Part shown: positions 1 to 7,488 of the stretch, one piece after another
Numbering within the stretch: position 1 is the first letter of the stretch
Layout: the number at the start of each line of letters is the position of its first letter
NCBI RefSeq assembly: GCF_019331735.1
Contig: NZ_JAHBBH010000024.1
Coordinates: 1-35,471, forward strand
DNA: 35,471 bases
Direction: 5' to 3'
Source: Bifidobacterium miconis
GTDB lineage: Bacteria; Actinomycetota; Actinomycetes; Actinomycetales; Bifidobacteriaceae
Notes under the pieces: model-generated
The model's input: only the letters and a program-made list of their open reading frames with translations
The model's database searches: none
What the model was told of the DNA's origin: nothing
Translations under genes and position numbers: made by a program

Positions 1-126
1 CTCCTGTACCCGACCGGCACGCCGTTCAACAAGGCGTCGAACTCCGGGCGCTCCGAACGCAACGACTACACGTATCTGCTCGGCATGACCGGCACGGGAG
101 ACGACGACCGGCCCAACTACCTGCGC
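1..126 (+). other. Inverted internal fragment of jetC
   Basis: Frame 1 on the plus strand is open from base 1 and reads LLYPTGTPFNKASNS, then SERNDYTYLLGMTG, ending NYLR at 115-126. This is the stretch expected just after the Walker A region of JetC, but jetC itself runs on the minus strand and stops making sense at exactly this point. The fragment is therefore flipped relative to the gene. The junction falls at CTGCGC (121-126), which both orientations share: it codes LR in the fragment, and its complement belongs to the DAQ codons of the minus-strand part. After 126 the plus frame turns into antisense jetC and soon stops. It could be a foldback or assembly chimera at a contig end, or a real small inversion; the left side lies outside the window. 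Confidence 0.75.
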
Positions 127-297
127 GTCCACGAGCGTCGACTTGCCGGATTCGCTGGCGCCTGCGAGCAGCGTCACCGGCAGGTTTTTGTCCATCGACG
201 GACGGAACTCGTGGTAGCCCTCGTATGAGCCCCAGTTGACGAGCCGGCGGCTTTCCATCATCCACCGGTCGGCGATCATCTGCAGTGCTGCGGGCAT
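121..297 (-). CDS. jetC: Wadjet protein JetC, N-terminal 59 codons only (SMC-like ATPase)
   Basis: JetC is the SMC/MukB-like ATPase of the Wadjet anti-plasmid system; with JetA and JetB it forms a loop-extruding complex on circular DNA. The visible 59 residues contain VNWGSYEGYHEF near residues 20-31, typical of the SMC-like N-terminal strand, and a Walker A motif GASESGKST at 46-54 followed by LVDAQ. The ATG at 297 lies one base after the jetB stop and is preceded by AGGGGAG. A full protein would be about 1,100 residues. Here the reading frame loses family character after residue 59 because the adjoining DNA (1-120) is the next jetC segment in inverted orientation. The gene may be intact in the cell if that junction is an artefact. 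The family call rests on the Walker A context and on the position after jetA-jetB. Confidence 0.8.
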
Positions 298-298
298 G

Positions 299-1036
299 TC
301 ACTCCCCTTCCTCATCGTTCGTGTTCGTTCCGGACGCGATGTCCAGCCACGATTCGGCCAGTTCGCGGTCGAGCGCCACCGGCACAAGCGGCGTGATCCG
401 GTACAGCGTCTCGTCGTCCGCGCTGCGTTCGAGATACCCGTACGTGCACATCGCGGAGGCGACCGCTCCGACCTGTTTGAGCACGCTTTCCTCGTCGTTG
501 CGCGCGGCGAGGTAACCGGTGCCTGTGGCGAGCGCGGCGCGTATTTCCTCGAGGCTGATCAGCCAGTTGTCGGCCGGTTCGCGCGCGTTGTCGTATTCGA
601 GCACGCGGATGCGCAGAAACGCGAGCAGTGCGGCTTCCTCGCGTTTGAGGCTGACTCGGGTTTTGAGCGAGCGCAGCGTGATGTCGTCGCTGGCCACGGG
701 CATGGCGACCATAACGCGGTAGCGGTCGTTGACGACCAGTTCGAGCAGGTCGTTGTTGAGGGAGCGTTCCACGGCGTCGCGGTTGTCGAGCGCGATGTCG
801 TACAGTTCTCCGCTGATGTAGCGTTCGCGTTTGAGCGCGATCGCGGCTTTGCGCGCGTCGGCGGTCATGTCTCCGGAATCATTGTCGAACAGGGCATACG
901 GGTTGACCGGCGGTTCCGGCTGTCCGCCGGTCGTGTCGGGAACGTCGGGCATGACCGTCGTCTCTTGCATTGCCGCAGGCGGGTCCGTCATGCCGTGTTC
1001 GTCGGTGTCGCGCGTGGCTGTGTTCGGTTCGTTCAT
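299..1036 (-). CDS. jetB: Wadjet protein JetB (DUF4194, MukE-like)
   Basis: This 245-residue protein is recognised as JetB, the MukE/kite-like subunit of a type I Wadjet system, which bridges the JetA kleisin and the JetC ATPase. The first ~55 residues are low-complexity and polar (rich in T, D, P). The conserved part starts near residue 60 with helical segments such as [16 protein letters not shown], then [20 protein letters not shown] and a winged-helix-like end. Length matches DUF4194 proteins apart from the N-terminal tail. The ATG at 1036 overlaps the jetA stop by four bases (ATGA), so translation is probably coupled; jetC follows one base after the stop. There is no signal peptide, so it is cytoplasmic. 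The assignment depends on family memory and on the jetA-jetB-jetC order. Confidence 0.85.
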   Translation of the reverse strand: MNEPNTATRDTDEHGMTDPPAAMQETTVMPDVPDTTGGQPEPPVNPYALFDNDSGDMTADARKAAIALKRERYISGELYDIALDNRDAVERSLNNDLLELVVNDRYRVMVAMPVASDDITLRSLKTRVSLKREEAALLAFLRIRVLEYDNAREPADNWLISLEEIRAALATGTGYLAARNDEESVLKQVGAVASAMCTYGYLERSADDETLYRITPLVPVALDRELAESWLDIASGTNTNDEEGE

Positions 1037-2574
1037 GCCTGTTCCCCTTCTTCCCTGATGATGTCGTCCAGTTCGTCATGGCTGGCCAGGATCGGCTGCG
1101 TCACCCAGTCCCGGCGGTCATTGTCGAGTGATATGCAGTGCCATGTGGCGGTGTCCGGCCCGTCGCCTGCCGGCAACGCGCCGAGGAAGCCGACGAGTTC
1201 GCTTTCCCGGCGTTCCCCGTCCGGCAGCCGGTTGAAGCTGGCGGCGATGTCGATGCGCCCGTCGTCGCGGATGACCGGGTCGAGCCGGATGAGCGAGATC
1301 ATGTGCGCGAGCCGTGGCCCGCCGCCGACGATCAGCGTTTTGAGGTCGACGGGCTGGCCGTCGTTGCCCTGCAGGATGTCCGGTCCCATGTCGGCGAGGC
1401 TGCGGGTCGCGGCGCGGGTCATGGATCGGGCCGGCCGTGTCGGCAGGGCGGTGATCTGCACGATCGAACCGTTGGTGCGGTAGGGGCGCGACGGGTCGTT
1501 CGGATGCGCTTTCGCGTCCGCGTTGAGATGGACGAACAGGCGGTTGAGCATGCCGAGCATGGTGCGGTAGCGCGTGTCGGTCTGCTGGCGGACGAGTCGG
1601 CTGACGGCTTCGTCCGAGACGCGCTGCTGACGTCGCACCGCCTCCAACCCGTCGTAGATGAGGTCGAGTTCATCGCGGACCTGATTGAGCAGCGCGCCCG
1701 AGGAGCCGGCCAGATACGGTGTTTTGGCGATGTCGCGCAGCGCGTCGTCGATCTGTTGGCGACCCTCGTCGGTGATGATCACTTGGAACGCGTCGTTGAA
1801 CCGGCGGCCTGAATCGGATTCGTCGAATGCCTTCCGGTATTCGTTGTGGTAGGCGTTGAGGATGTCGTCGACGCTCATGTCGCCGCCCTGCATGCGCCGG
1901 CGCAATGCGTCGCCGTTGTCGCGTTCGGCGAGGACGAGTTCGCGCAGGTCGATGGGCACGCCGCGCAGCGTGTTGTGGATGACGGCGATCACGTCGGCGA
2001 CCTGCGCGTCGGTCAGGTCGGCGTTGGCCTGCCCCTGCCGGATGCGTTCGATTTCACGCTGGCGTTCGTTGATTTCCTCGGTGAGCAGGCGCACGCGTTC
2101 GCTCGGATCGGAGGTCAGCTGCATGCGCGCGTGCTCGATTTCCATGATGATGCTGTTGGCCTGCGCTCCGGACAGGGTGCGCGTGTCGTCTTCAAGCTTG
2201 GACAGGGCTTCGATGGCACGGTGCGCGCGGGCGGTGAGCCGGTAGAGGAAGCGGTGCGATGCCGCGTCGTGCGCGTTGGCGAGCCATGCGTAGTCGCCGT
2301 CCCCTTCGCGGCTCAGGTCGATGAGGATCTGGCGCGCCGCCTCGGCGTAGGTCTGGTCCGGTTTGGGGGCGTATTCGCCGGCGTCGGCGAGCGCGGACAG
2401 GCTTTGCGCGAAATGCTCTTCGAGGGTTTCGCGGGGCAGTTCGCCGGTGAGCGGGTCGAATGCGGCGCGCAGCAATGCCACATAGAGCCGGGAGGTTTCT
2501 CGTCTCAGCAGGCGGAGCACGCCGGTGTCATAGACCGGTCGCAGCCGTTCCATTTCCCGCCTGACATCGCCCAT
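1033..2574 (-). CDS. jetA: Wadjet protein JetA (DUF3375, kleisin/MukF-like)
   Basis: The 513-residue product matches the DUF3375 family, JetA, the kleisin-like subunit of type I Wadjet. It is largely helical, with charged stretches (for example residues ~170-210, [18 protein letters not shown]) as expected for a MukF-like protein, and has no membrane segment. The reading frame stays open far upstream through the neighbouring permease gene, so the start matters. I chose the ATG at 2574 because GAGG lies seven bases before it and the family-like sequence ([17 protein letters not shown]) begins right there. It is the first gene of jetA-jetB-jetC; jetD, the nuclease subunit, would lie beyond the left edge. 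The 83 bases upstream hold a strong hairpin ending the preceding operon; no clear promoter was seen. Confidence 0.87.
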   Translation of the reverse strand: MGDVRREMERLRPVYDTGVLRLLRRETSRLYVALLRAAFDPLTGELPRETLEEHFAQSLSALADAGEYAPKPDQTYAEAARQILIDLSREGDGDYAWLANAHDAASHRFLYRLTARAHRAIEALSKLEDDTRTLSGAQANSIIMEIEHARMQLTSDPSERVRLLTEEINERQREIERIRQGQANADLTDAQVADVIAVIHNTLRGVPIDLRELVLAERDNGDALRRRMQGGDMSVDDILNAYHNEYRKAFDESDSGRRFNDAFQVIITDEGRQQIDDALRDIAKTPYLAGSSGALLNQVRDELDLIYDGLEAVRRQQRVSDEAVSRLVRQQTDTRYRTMLGMLNRLFVHLNADAKAHPNDPSRPYRTNGSIVQITALPTRPARSMTRAATRSLADMGPDILQGNDGQPVDLKTLIVGGGPRLAHMISLIRLDPVIRDDGRIDIAASFNRLPDGERRESELVGFLGALPAGDGPDTATWHCISLDNDRRDWVTQPILASHDELDDIIREEGEQA

Positions 2575-2619
2575 AAGCCCGCCTCGCTTTCTTGGTGCAG
2601 AATACAAGGCTATCATGCC

Positions 2620-2654
2620 GGTTCCCGGGATCCGGCGCGGCAATCCCGGGAACC
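2620..2654 (-). terminator. Hairpin after the ABC permease operon
   Basis: A perfect 12-bp inverted repeat (GGTTCCCGGGAT at 2620-2631, ATCCCGGGAACC at 2643-2654) with an 11-base loop sits four bases after the permease stop. No clear T-run follows on the minus strand, so it may terminate weakly or act as an mRNA 3' stabiliser. It separates the ABC operon from jetA, transcribed in the same direction. Confidence 0.7.
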
Positions 2655-2657
2655 GAA

Positions 2658-3857
2658 TCACTCGTTTCTCAGCGCCTCGGTCGGGGTGAGCCGGGCGGCT
2701 CGGCTGGCCGGATACAGTCCAGCCATGATGCCGACCGCCACGGCCGCGCTCCATGCGAGCGGCAGGCTGCCCCAATTCAGAGCGGGTGGCTGGTCGGCGG
2801 CAAGCGCCACGCCGCTTGCCACGCCCATGCCGATCACCATGCCGGCCATCCCGCCCAACGCGGAGAGCATGGCCGCCTCGGTGACGAACTGCATGCGGAT
2901 GGTGCCGGGCGTGGCTCCCAGAGCGCGTCTCAAGCCGATTTCGCCGCGGCGTTCCATGACGGTGACGATCATCATGTTGGCGATGCTCATGCCTCCGACC
3001 GCGAGCGCGATCACGCCGATCATGAGGCCGAGCGTGGTCATCGAGTCGTTGGTGGCGTTGCGTGCCTTGGACAGGTCTGCCGAGGCGGTCACGCTCACGT
3101 TGCCGCCGGACAAATTGGCCGCGTGGGCGATCATGCGGCGCAGGGTGTCGGCGTCGCCGGATTTGGTGCGCACCCAGATCGCGCTGATTTTGGCGATGTC
3201 GTTCGCTTGATCGGGGTAATGCGCGAGCGCCCATGACCGGCCGATGATGGCGGACGTGTTGAACGCGTCGGCCTGCGGCAGGGGGTCGAGGATGCCGACG
3301 ACCCCGTACCATGTGTTGTCGATGAGCACGCGGTCGCCGACGTCGGTGACGCCGAGCCGCCATGCGGTTTCCGAGCCGAGGACCGCGACGGGCAGGCGCT
3401 CGTTGTCGGCGTCGATGCCGTGGCCGTGCGCGTAGGTCGCGCCGATCGCGTCCAGGGCGCCGGGGGCCATGATGTTCAGGGCGAGCGCGTTGCCGTTGGA
3501 TGTCGGTACGAGCTGGTTTTTGAAGATCTGGATTTTTTCGGGCGGCGTGTAGAAGACGCCGACTTGTTCGACGGACGGTTGCCTGGCGATCGTTTCGGGC
3601 GCATAATCGGGCAGCGGGATGGTCTGCCGTGAGACGTCCTGTCCGGGGGCGACGACCTGCAGGTTCGCGCCGAGCGCGTCGAGTCGGGCGAGCAATGCCG
3701 CCTGATTGGATGCGGCGATGCCGGACAGGGCCACGTAGGCGGCGACGCCCAATGCGATGCCGAGCGAGGCGAGCACGGTGCGCGAGACCCGCCCGGTCGC
3801 GCCGATCCATGCCGCATGCATGAGGTCGGCGATGCGCGTACGCAACGGTTTACGCAT
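2658..3857 (-). CDS. MacB/FtsX-type ABC transporter permease
   Basis: This 399-residue membrane protein has the MacB layout: a first membrane helix near residues 25-48 (TVLASLGIALGVAAYVALSG), a large extracytoplasmic domain to about residue 270, then three helices. The motif GEIGLRRALGATPGTIR precedes the third helix, and the end is PASRAARLTPTEALRNE, both typical of the FtsX/MacB family. Such permeases use ATP binding to move an external domain rather than carry substrates through a classic channel; they serve in export of peptides, drugs or lipoproteins and in bacitracin-type resistance. The ATG at 3857 has GGAG seven bases upstream and overlaps the ATPase gene by eight bases. It is the last gene of the lipoprotein/MFP/ATPase/permease operon. 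The substrate is unknown. Confidence 0.9.
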   Translation of the reverse strand: MRKPLRTRIADLMHAAWIGATGRVSRTVLASLGIALGVAAYVALSGIAASNQAALLARLDALGANLQVVAPGQDVSRQTIPLPDYAPETIARQPSVEQVGVFYTPPEKIQIFKNQLVPTSNGNALALNIMAPGALDAIGATYAHGHGIDADNERLPVAVLGSETAWRLGVTDVGDRVLIDNTWYGVVGILDPLPQADAFNTSAIIGRSWALAHYPDQANDIAKISAIWVRTKSGDADTLRRMIAHAANLSGGNVSVTASADLSKARNATNDSMTTLGLMIGVIALAVGGMSIANMMIVTVMERRGEIGLRRALGATPGTIRMQFVTEAAMLSALGGMAGMVIGMGVASGVALAADQPPALNWGSLPLAWSAAVAVGIMAGLYPASRAARLTPTEALRNE

Positions 3858-4638
3858 GATCGCTCTCCTTTCGCGCCGCCGTCTCCCCCGCTATCTCACA
3901 TACCACGCCGTCGCGGATGCGCAGTCGTCGCGGGAACCGTGCGGCCACGTTCGGGTCATGCGTGACGACGACGAGACTTGCGCCGCTCTCGGCCGCGTTG
4001 AACAGCAGGCCGAGGATCGTGTGCCCGGTGTCGGTGTCGAGCGCGCCGGTCGGTTCGTCGGCGAATACGATGTCGGGGTGTTTGACGAGCGCCCGTGCGA
4101 TGGCGACGCGCTGCTGCTCGCCGCCGGACAGTTGCGACGGTCTGTGGCGCAGGCGATGCGCCAATCCGACCTGTTCCAGCGCGGCGGCCGCGCGGTCGCG
4201 TCGTTCCGACCGTGGCAGGGCCGTGTATTGCAGGCCGACCATCACGTTCTCCAATGCGGATACGCTGGCGATCAGATGGAATTGCTGGAACACGAAGCCG
4301 ATGCGTGCGGCGCGCAGGTCGCTGCGCTGCCGTTCGCCTATCGCGGTCACGTCGTCACCGTCGTATCGCAGTGTGCCGGATGTGGGCATGTCGAGGGTGC
4401 CGAGCAGGGACAGCAGCGTCGATTTGCCCGAGCCACTCGGTCCCACGATCGCGATGCGTTCGCCGCGGCCGATCGTCAGCGTCGTCGGATGCAGGATTTC
4501 CGTCATCGTCCCGTCCTTGCCGGGAAAGGCTTTGGTGACTTGTTCGAGCGTCAGCAGTGTCCCGTTCCCCTGCTCTCCCTGCCCGGGGGAGCTGTCAGCC
4601 ATCGGCTGGCTGAGGGGGTCCATACCCACAGCCGTCAT
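3850..4638 (-). CDS. ABC transporter ATP-binding protein (MacB/LolD type)
   Basis: The 262-residue protein is the ATPase partner of the adjacent permease. Counting from the GTG one codon upstream, it has Walker A GPSGSGKST (67-75), Q-loop FVFQQF (117-121), signature LSGGEQQR (171-178), Walker B IVFADE (191-196) with TGALD after it, and the H-loop VVTHD. The FADEPTGALD form is characteristic of the LolD/MacB subfamily. The ATG at 4638 shares one base with the stop of the fusion protein gene (TGATG); a GTG at 4641 is an alternative. The first ~28 residues are an unusual polar leader before the domain begins at LLTLEQVTKAFPG, and an internal Met could serve. It acts at the cytoplasmic face of the membrane. 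Confidence 0.92.
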   Translation of the reverse strand: MTAVGMDPLSQPMADSSPGQGEQGNGTLLTLEQVTKAFPGKDGTMTEILHPTTLTIGRGERIAIVGPSGSGKSTLLSLLGTLDMPTSGTLRYDGDDVTAIGERQRSDLRAARIGFVFQQFHLIASVSALENVMVGLQYTALPRSERRDRAAAALEQVGLAHRLRHRPSQLSGGEQQRVAIARALVKHPDIVFADEPTGALDTDTGHTILGLLFNAAESGASLVVVTHDPNVAARFPRRLRIRDGVVCEIAGETAARKESDHA

Positions 4639-5762
4639 CACGACACCACCACCTTGTCGCCGGCCTTCAATCCATCGGCCTTGGTGAGCTGCACCTGCGC
4701 GTTCGCGACCAGTCCGATCTCGACCGGCACGCGCACGAGCGCGTCGCCACGCACCACGTCAACCGCGTACGTGGTGCCGGCGGATGCAACGATCGCGGTC
4801 ACCGGCACGATCAGCGTCTCCGTGGTCGCCGAAGCGGACGTGTTCGGAATGACGAGGTTCACCGCAACCGGACCGAACTTCGCGACCTGCGACTGGTCGG
4901 GAAAGTCGACGCGCGCCGACGGCGAGGTCGTCTGTCCGTCCGCGCCGGTGGACTGGCCGCCCTGATCGACGGCGGCGAGCGTCGTGTCGATGGTCGTGTT
5001 GTCGGGCAGCACGACCTGCGCCTTGTCGCCGGCCTTGAACGTGGCGGCCTGCGTGGCGGTGAGCGTGGCTTCGACGTGCAGGGTGACGTTCGTGTAGCTG
5101 GCGGGGCTCACGTTCGACTCCCCCAGTTTCGCCTTGACCGCCGTGATGCGAATCGGCGCTGACAGGGCGACGGCCACGGACGACGGCTGGAACACGCCGT
5201 CCACCGCACTTCCGGTCAGTCCGAGCGACCGTTGCCATTGCCGGACCGCCTCGCGGGTCAGCCAGTCGAAATGCGCGTCCGGCGTGCCGGAGAAGAACCC
5301 GAGTTCGGCAAGATTCTGTTCGAGCTGGGTCACATCTGGACCGTCCGAGGCCTCCGTCTGCAACGTGCGCCAGAACGGGCGCTCGCCGTGGAACAGCGGC
5401 ACGGGCACGCCGTCCATTTCGTACACCGGTTCACCGGTATTGATCTGTTTGCCGGCGACCGGCAGCTGCGTGACCGTGCCAGACGCGGCCGCGAAGTCGC
5501 TCGCCTTGTCGTATTGCAGGGTCGCGCCGAGTCGGGTTTCGGCGTTGAGCACGCCCTTGGCGACCGGCTGCGTGCGCAGCGTGGTCACGTCCACGTTCCG
5601 CGACGACGATGACGATTGTCCGTCGGCGGTCAGATGACCGATCAGGTTCCACGGTTTCGTCGCCACGCATGTCACGGTCAGTCCTGCAATGACGACGATC
5701 GTCATGATCGCCGCGATGACTTTGCGTCGTCTGCCAAACCGTCTCGCTTGCGTTCGTGTCAT
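4638..5762 (-). CDS. Membrane-fusion (HlyD/MacA-like) protein with peptidoglycan-binding domain
   Basis: The product (374 residues) has a basic N-terminus, one membrane helix at about 14-33, an extracytoplasmic region resembling periplasmic adaptor proteins (lipoyl-like half near GTVTQLPVAGKQINTGEPVY, residues 95-114), and an inserted PG_binding_1 domain at about 141-190 (DVTQLEQNLAELGFFSG, then REAVRQWQRSLGL). The C-terminal part is again beta-barrel-like and ends DGLKAGDKVVVS, as in MacA-type adaptors. In Gram-positives this architecture accompanies MacB-like permeases and probably anchors the complex to the wall. The ATG at 5762 is eight bases after AAGGAG; the ATG at 5768 is too close to it. 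It follows the lipoprotein gene and overlaps the ATPase gene, so it belongs to the same operon. Confidence 0.87.
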   Translation of the reverse strand: MTRTQARRFGRRRKVIAAIMTIVVIAGLTVTCVATKPWNLIGHLTADGQSSSSSRNVDVTTLRTQPVAKGVLNAETRLGATLQYDKASDFAAASGTVTQLPVAGKQINTGEPVYEMDGVPVPLFHGERPFWRTLQTEASDGPDVTQLEQNLAELGFFSGTPDAHFDWLTREAVRQWQRSLGLTGSAVDGVFQPSSVAVALSAPIRITAVKAKLGESNVSPASYTNVTLHVEATLTATQAATFKAGDKAQVVLPDNTTIDTTLAAVDQGGQSTGADGQTTSPSARVDFPDQSQVAKFGPVAVNLVIPNTSASATTETLIVPVTAIVASAGTTYAVDVVRGDALVRVPVEIGLVANAQVQLTKADGLKAGDKVVVS

Positions 5763-5787
5763 ATCCATTGCTCCTTCGTCAACGCGT

Positions 5788-6666
5788 TCACTGAGCGTCG
5801 CGCATCACCTGCGTGTAGTCGTAGCCGAACTCCTCGGGCGTGCCGTCGAACCCGAACGAAACGCCAGTCTCGCCGACCGGGCAGTCCTTGAGGAAGCGGC
5901 GGAACTCCTCCTCGCTCACGGTCTTCGGGATCATGATCGTCGTCGGATTGTCGCCGTCCGGGTCCGCGACCCAGCCGTAGCCCTTCTCGCGCGCCTTCTT
6001 GGCGAAGTCGAGCGCCGCCTGCTTCTGCGCGTCGGAGACGGCCGGCTGCGTGTTCGCGTCCTGCACGGGCTGGGTGAAGTCCGGCACCTGCGCCTGGCAC
6101 GCCGCGTAGTCCTGTTGTTTGGAGGCGTACGGGCTGCCGGCGAGCGCGGCGGCGTCCTTGAACATGACCCACACCTTGTCGTCCTCCACGGTGGTGAACG
6201 TCGCGCCCGCATACAGTTGCTGCGAACCCGAGTCGACGGTCATGCCGTTCGAGTCTCCGCTGACGGGAACCGGGTTGCCTGCCGCGTCGATCATGCGCAG
6301 TTCCACCGCGTTCTTCACCGTCGGCGCCTTGGATGCGTCCGTGGAGCCGGACGTGTCGGGCGCGGCCGCGGCCTGCGCCTCGATGCCCTTGCCGGTCAGA
6401 CATGCGATGAACTTCTTCACGTTCGCGTCGGTCGACGCCGCCGCGTCATTGCCGGAGGCCACCGTGTCCGACGAATCGCCGCCGTTCGCGGCGAACGGCA
6501 CGGAACAGCCGGCAAGCAGCGACAGGGACAACACGGATACGGCCATGACGGCCCATGTGCGACGAACGGTCACGGGCACGGGACGGTTCGGACGGCTCGC
6601 TCTCCTACCGGTGCCATCGGTCGGATCGGCCTGCGCAAGACGGTTCAGCGGGAACTTGTCGTTCAT
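5788..6666 (-). CDS. Lipoprotein of the ABC/two-component module
   Basis: This 292-residue protein is a predicted lipoprotein. A charged N-terminus of ~37 residues is followed by a hydrophobic stretch and the lipobox LLAGC with Cys54 as the lipidated residue. The mature part has a Thr/Ala/Ser/Asp-rich linker, then two similar segments each with a Cys after an aromatic/Ala pair: FIACLTGKGIEA and DYAACQAQVPDF. A late segment reads KAREKGYGWVADPDGD and ends in FLKDCP. These patterns resemble small actinobacterial lipoproteins with a CMR-ENG-PDPDG core, but I do not know a function. AAGGAGG precedes ATG codons at 6669 and 6666; the second has better spacing. It is the first gene of the operon and divergent from the response regulator, so it is probably a target of that system, perhaps a ligand-binding accessory. 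Confidence 0.8.
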   Translation of the reverse strand: MNDKFPLNRLAQADPTDGTGRRASRPNRPVPVTVRRTWAVMAVSVLSLSLLAGCSVPFAANGGDSSDTVASGNDAAASTDANVKKFIACLTGKGIEAQAAAAPDTSGSTDASKAPTVKNAVELRMIDAAGNPVPVSGDSNGMTVDSGSQQLYAGATFTTVEDDKVWVMFKDAAALAGSPYASKQQDYAACQAQVPDFTQPVQDANTQPAVSDAQKQAALDFAKKAREKGYGWVADPDGDNPTTIMIPKTVSEEEFRRFLKDCPVGETGVSFGFDGTPEEFGYDYTQVMRDAQ

Positions 6667-6734
6667 CATTCCTCCTTGGGATCGGTGTCGCACCCCATCC
6701 AACCGTGCCGTCCGTGGCGTGTCGGTGAGGGAAC

Positions 6735-6772
6735 GCATTACCCTCGCATTACCGAACGAGCCGGAAGATAAT
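6735..6772 (+). promoter_or_regulatory. Direct-repeat operator and promoter before the response regulator
   Basis: Two copies of GCATTACC start 11 bases apart (6735-6742 and 6746-6753), one helical turn, as is usual for OmpR/PhoB-family sites. A good -10 hexamer GATAAT lies at 6767-6772, so the repeats cover the place of the -35 box. This suggests activation, possibly autoactivation, by the response regulator encoded at 6817. The same site could control the divergent lipoprotein operon at 6666. Confidence 0.6.
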
Positions 6773-6816
6773 GGACGAGAACACAAGTCGGACAAGAACA
6801 AGCGGGAGGGAAGAGC

Positions 6817-7488
6817 ATGCGAATCCTGATCGTCGAGGACGATCGCGAACTGGCCGCCGCGTTGGACGACGCGCTGCGCTACGAGGGCTACGCGACAAGC
6901 CTCGCCACGACCGGCACCGAAGCATTGCAGGCGCTCGCCGATCAGAACGTCGACATCGTGCTGCTCGACCGCGATCTGCCGGTGCTGTCGGGCGATGCGG
7001 TGATGGCAACGATCGCGGCGAACCGCATTCCCGTCGCCGTCATCATGCTCACCGCCGCGGCCGGCATCAGCGATCGGGTCAGCGGGCTCGATCTTGGTGC
7101 GGACGATTATCTGACCAAGCCGTTCGCCTATCCCGAACTGTTGGCACGCATCCGGGCGATGCAGCGTCGTGCGGGCAAGGCGAACGCGACCGCCGCGGTG
7201 CTCACGCGCGGCGATATTACGCTCGACACGGCGCGGCGTCTCGTGTTCCGCGATCACGGACGCGCGCTTGTCAAACTCACGCCGAAGGAGTACGGCGTGC
7301 TGCTCGAACTCATGCGCGCCGACGGCGGGTATGTGAACGTGCCGGAACTGTACGAGGCGGTCTGGGATGATCCGACCGCGGCGGAGCCGGCCGACGTGGT
7401 CAAGACCACCGTGTATTCGCTGCGACGCAAGCTTGCCGACCGGAACGTGATCGTCTCGACGCGAGGGGAAGGATATCGGCTGCGATGA
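6817..7488 (+). CDS. OmpR/PhoB-family response regulator
   Basis: The 223-residue protein has an N-terminal receiver domain with the acidic pocket EDD (7-9), the phosphoacceptor Asp51 in LLDRDLP, Thr79 in MLTA and Lys101 in DYLTKPF. A C-terminal winged-helix DNA-binding domain follows (about 125-223), with LTPKEYGVLLELM, then KTTVYSLRRKL and the final STRGEGYRLR. It would bind DNA as a phosphorylated dimer. GGGAGGGAAGAGC precedes the ATG. The stop overlaps the kinase start by four bases (ATGA), so the pair is co-translated. The direct repeat at 6735-6753 is the likely binding site. The divergent lipoprotein-ABC operon is the obvious candidate target. Confidence 0.95.
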   Translation: MRILIVEDDRELAAALDDALRYEGYATSLATTGTEALQALADQNVDIVLLDRDLPVLSGDAVMATIAANRIPVAVIMLTAAAGISDRVSGLDLGADDYLTKPFAYPELLARIRAMQRRAGKANATAAVLTRGDITLDTARRLVFRDHGRALVKLTPKEYGVLLELMRADGGYVNVPELYEAVWDDPTAAEPADVVKTTVYSLRRKLADRNVIVSTRGEGYRLR

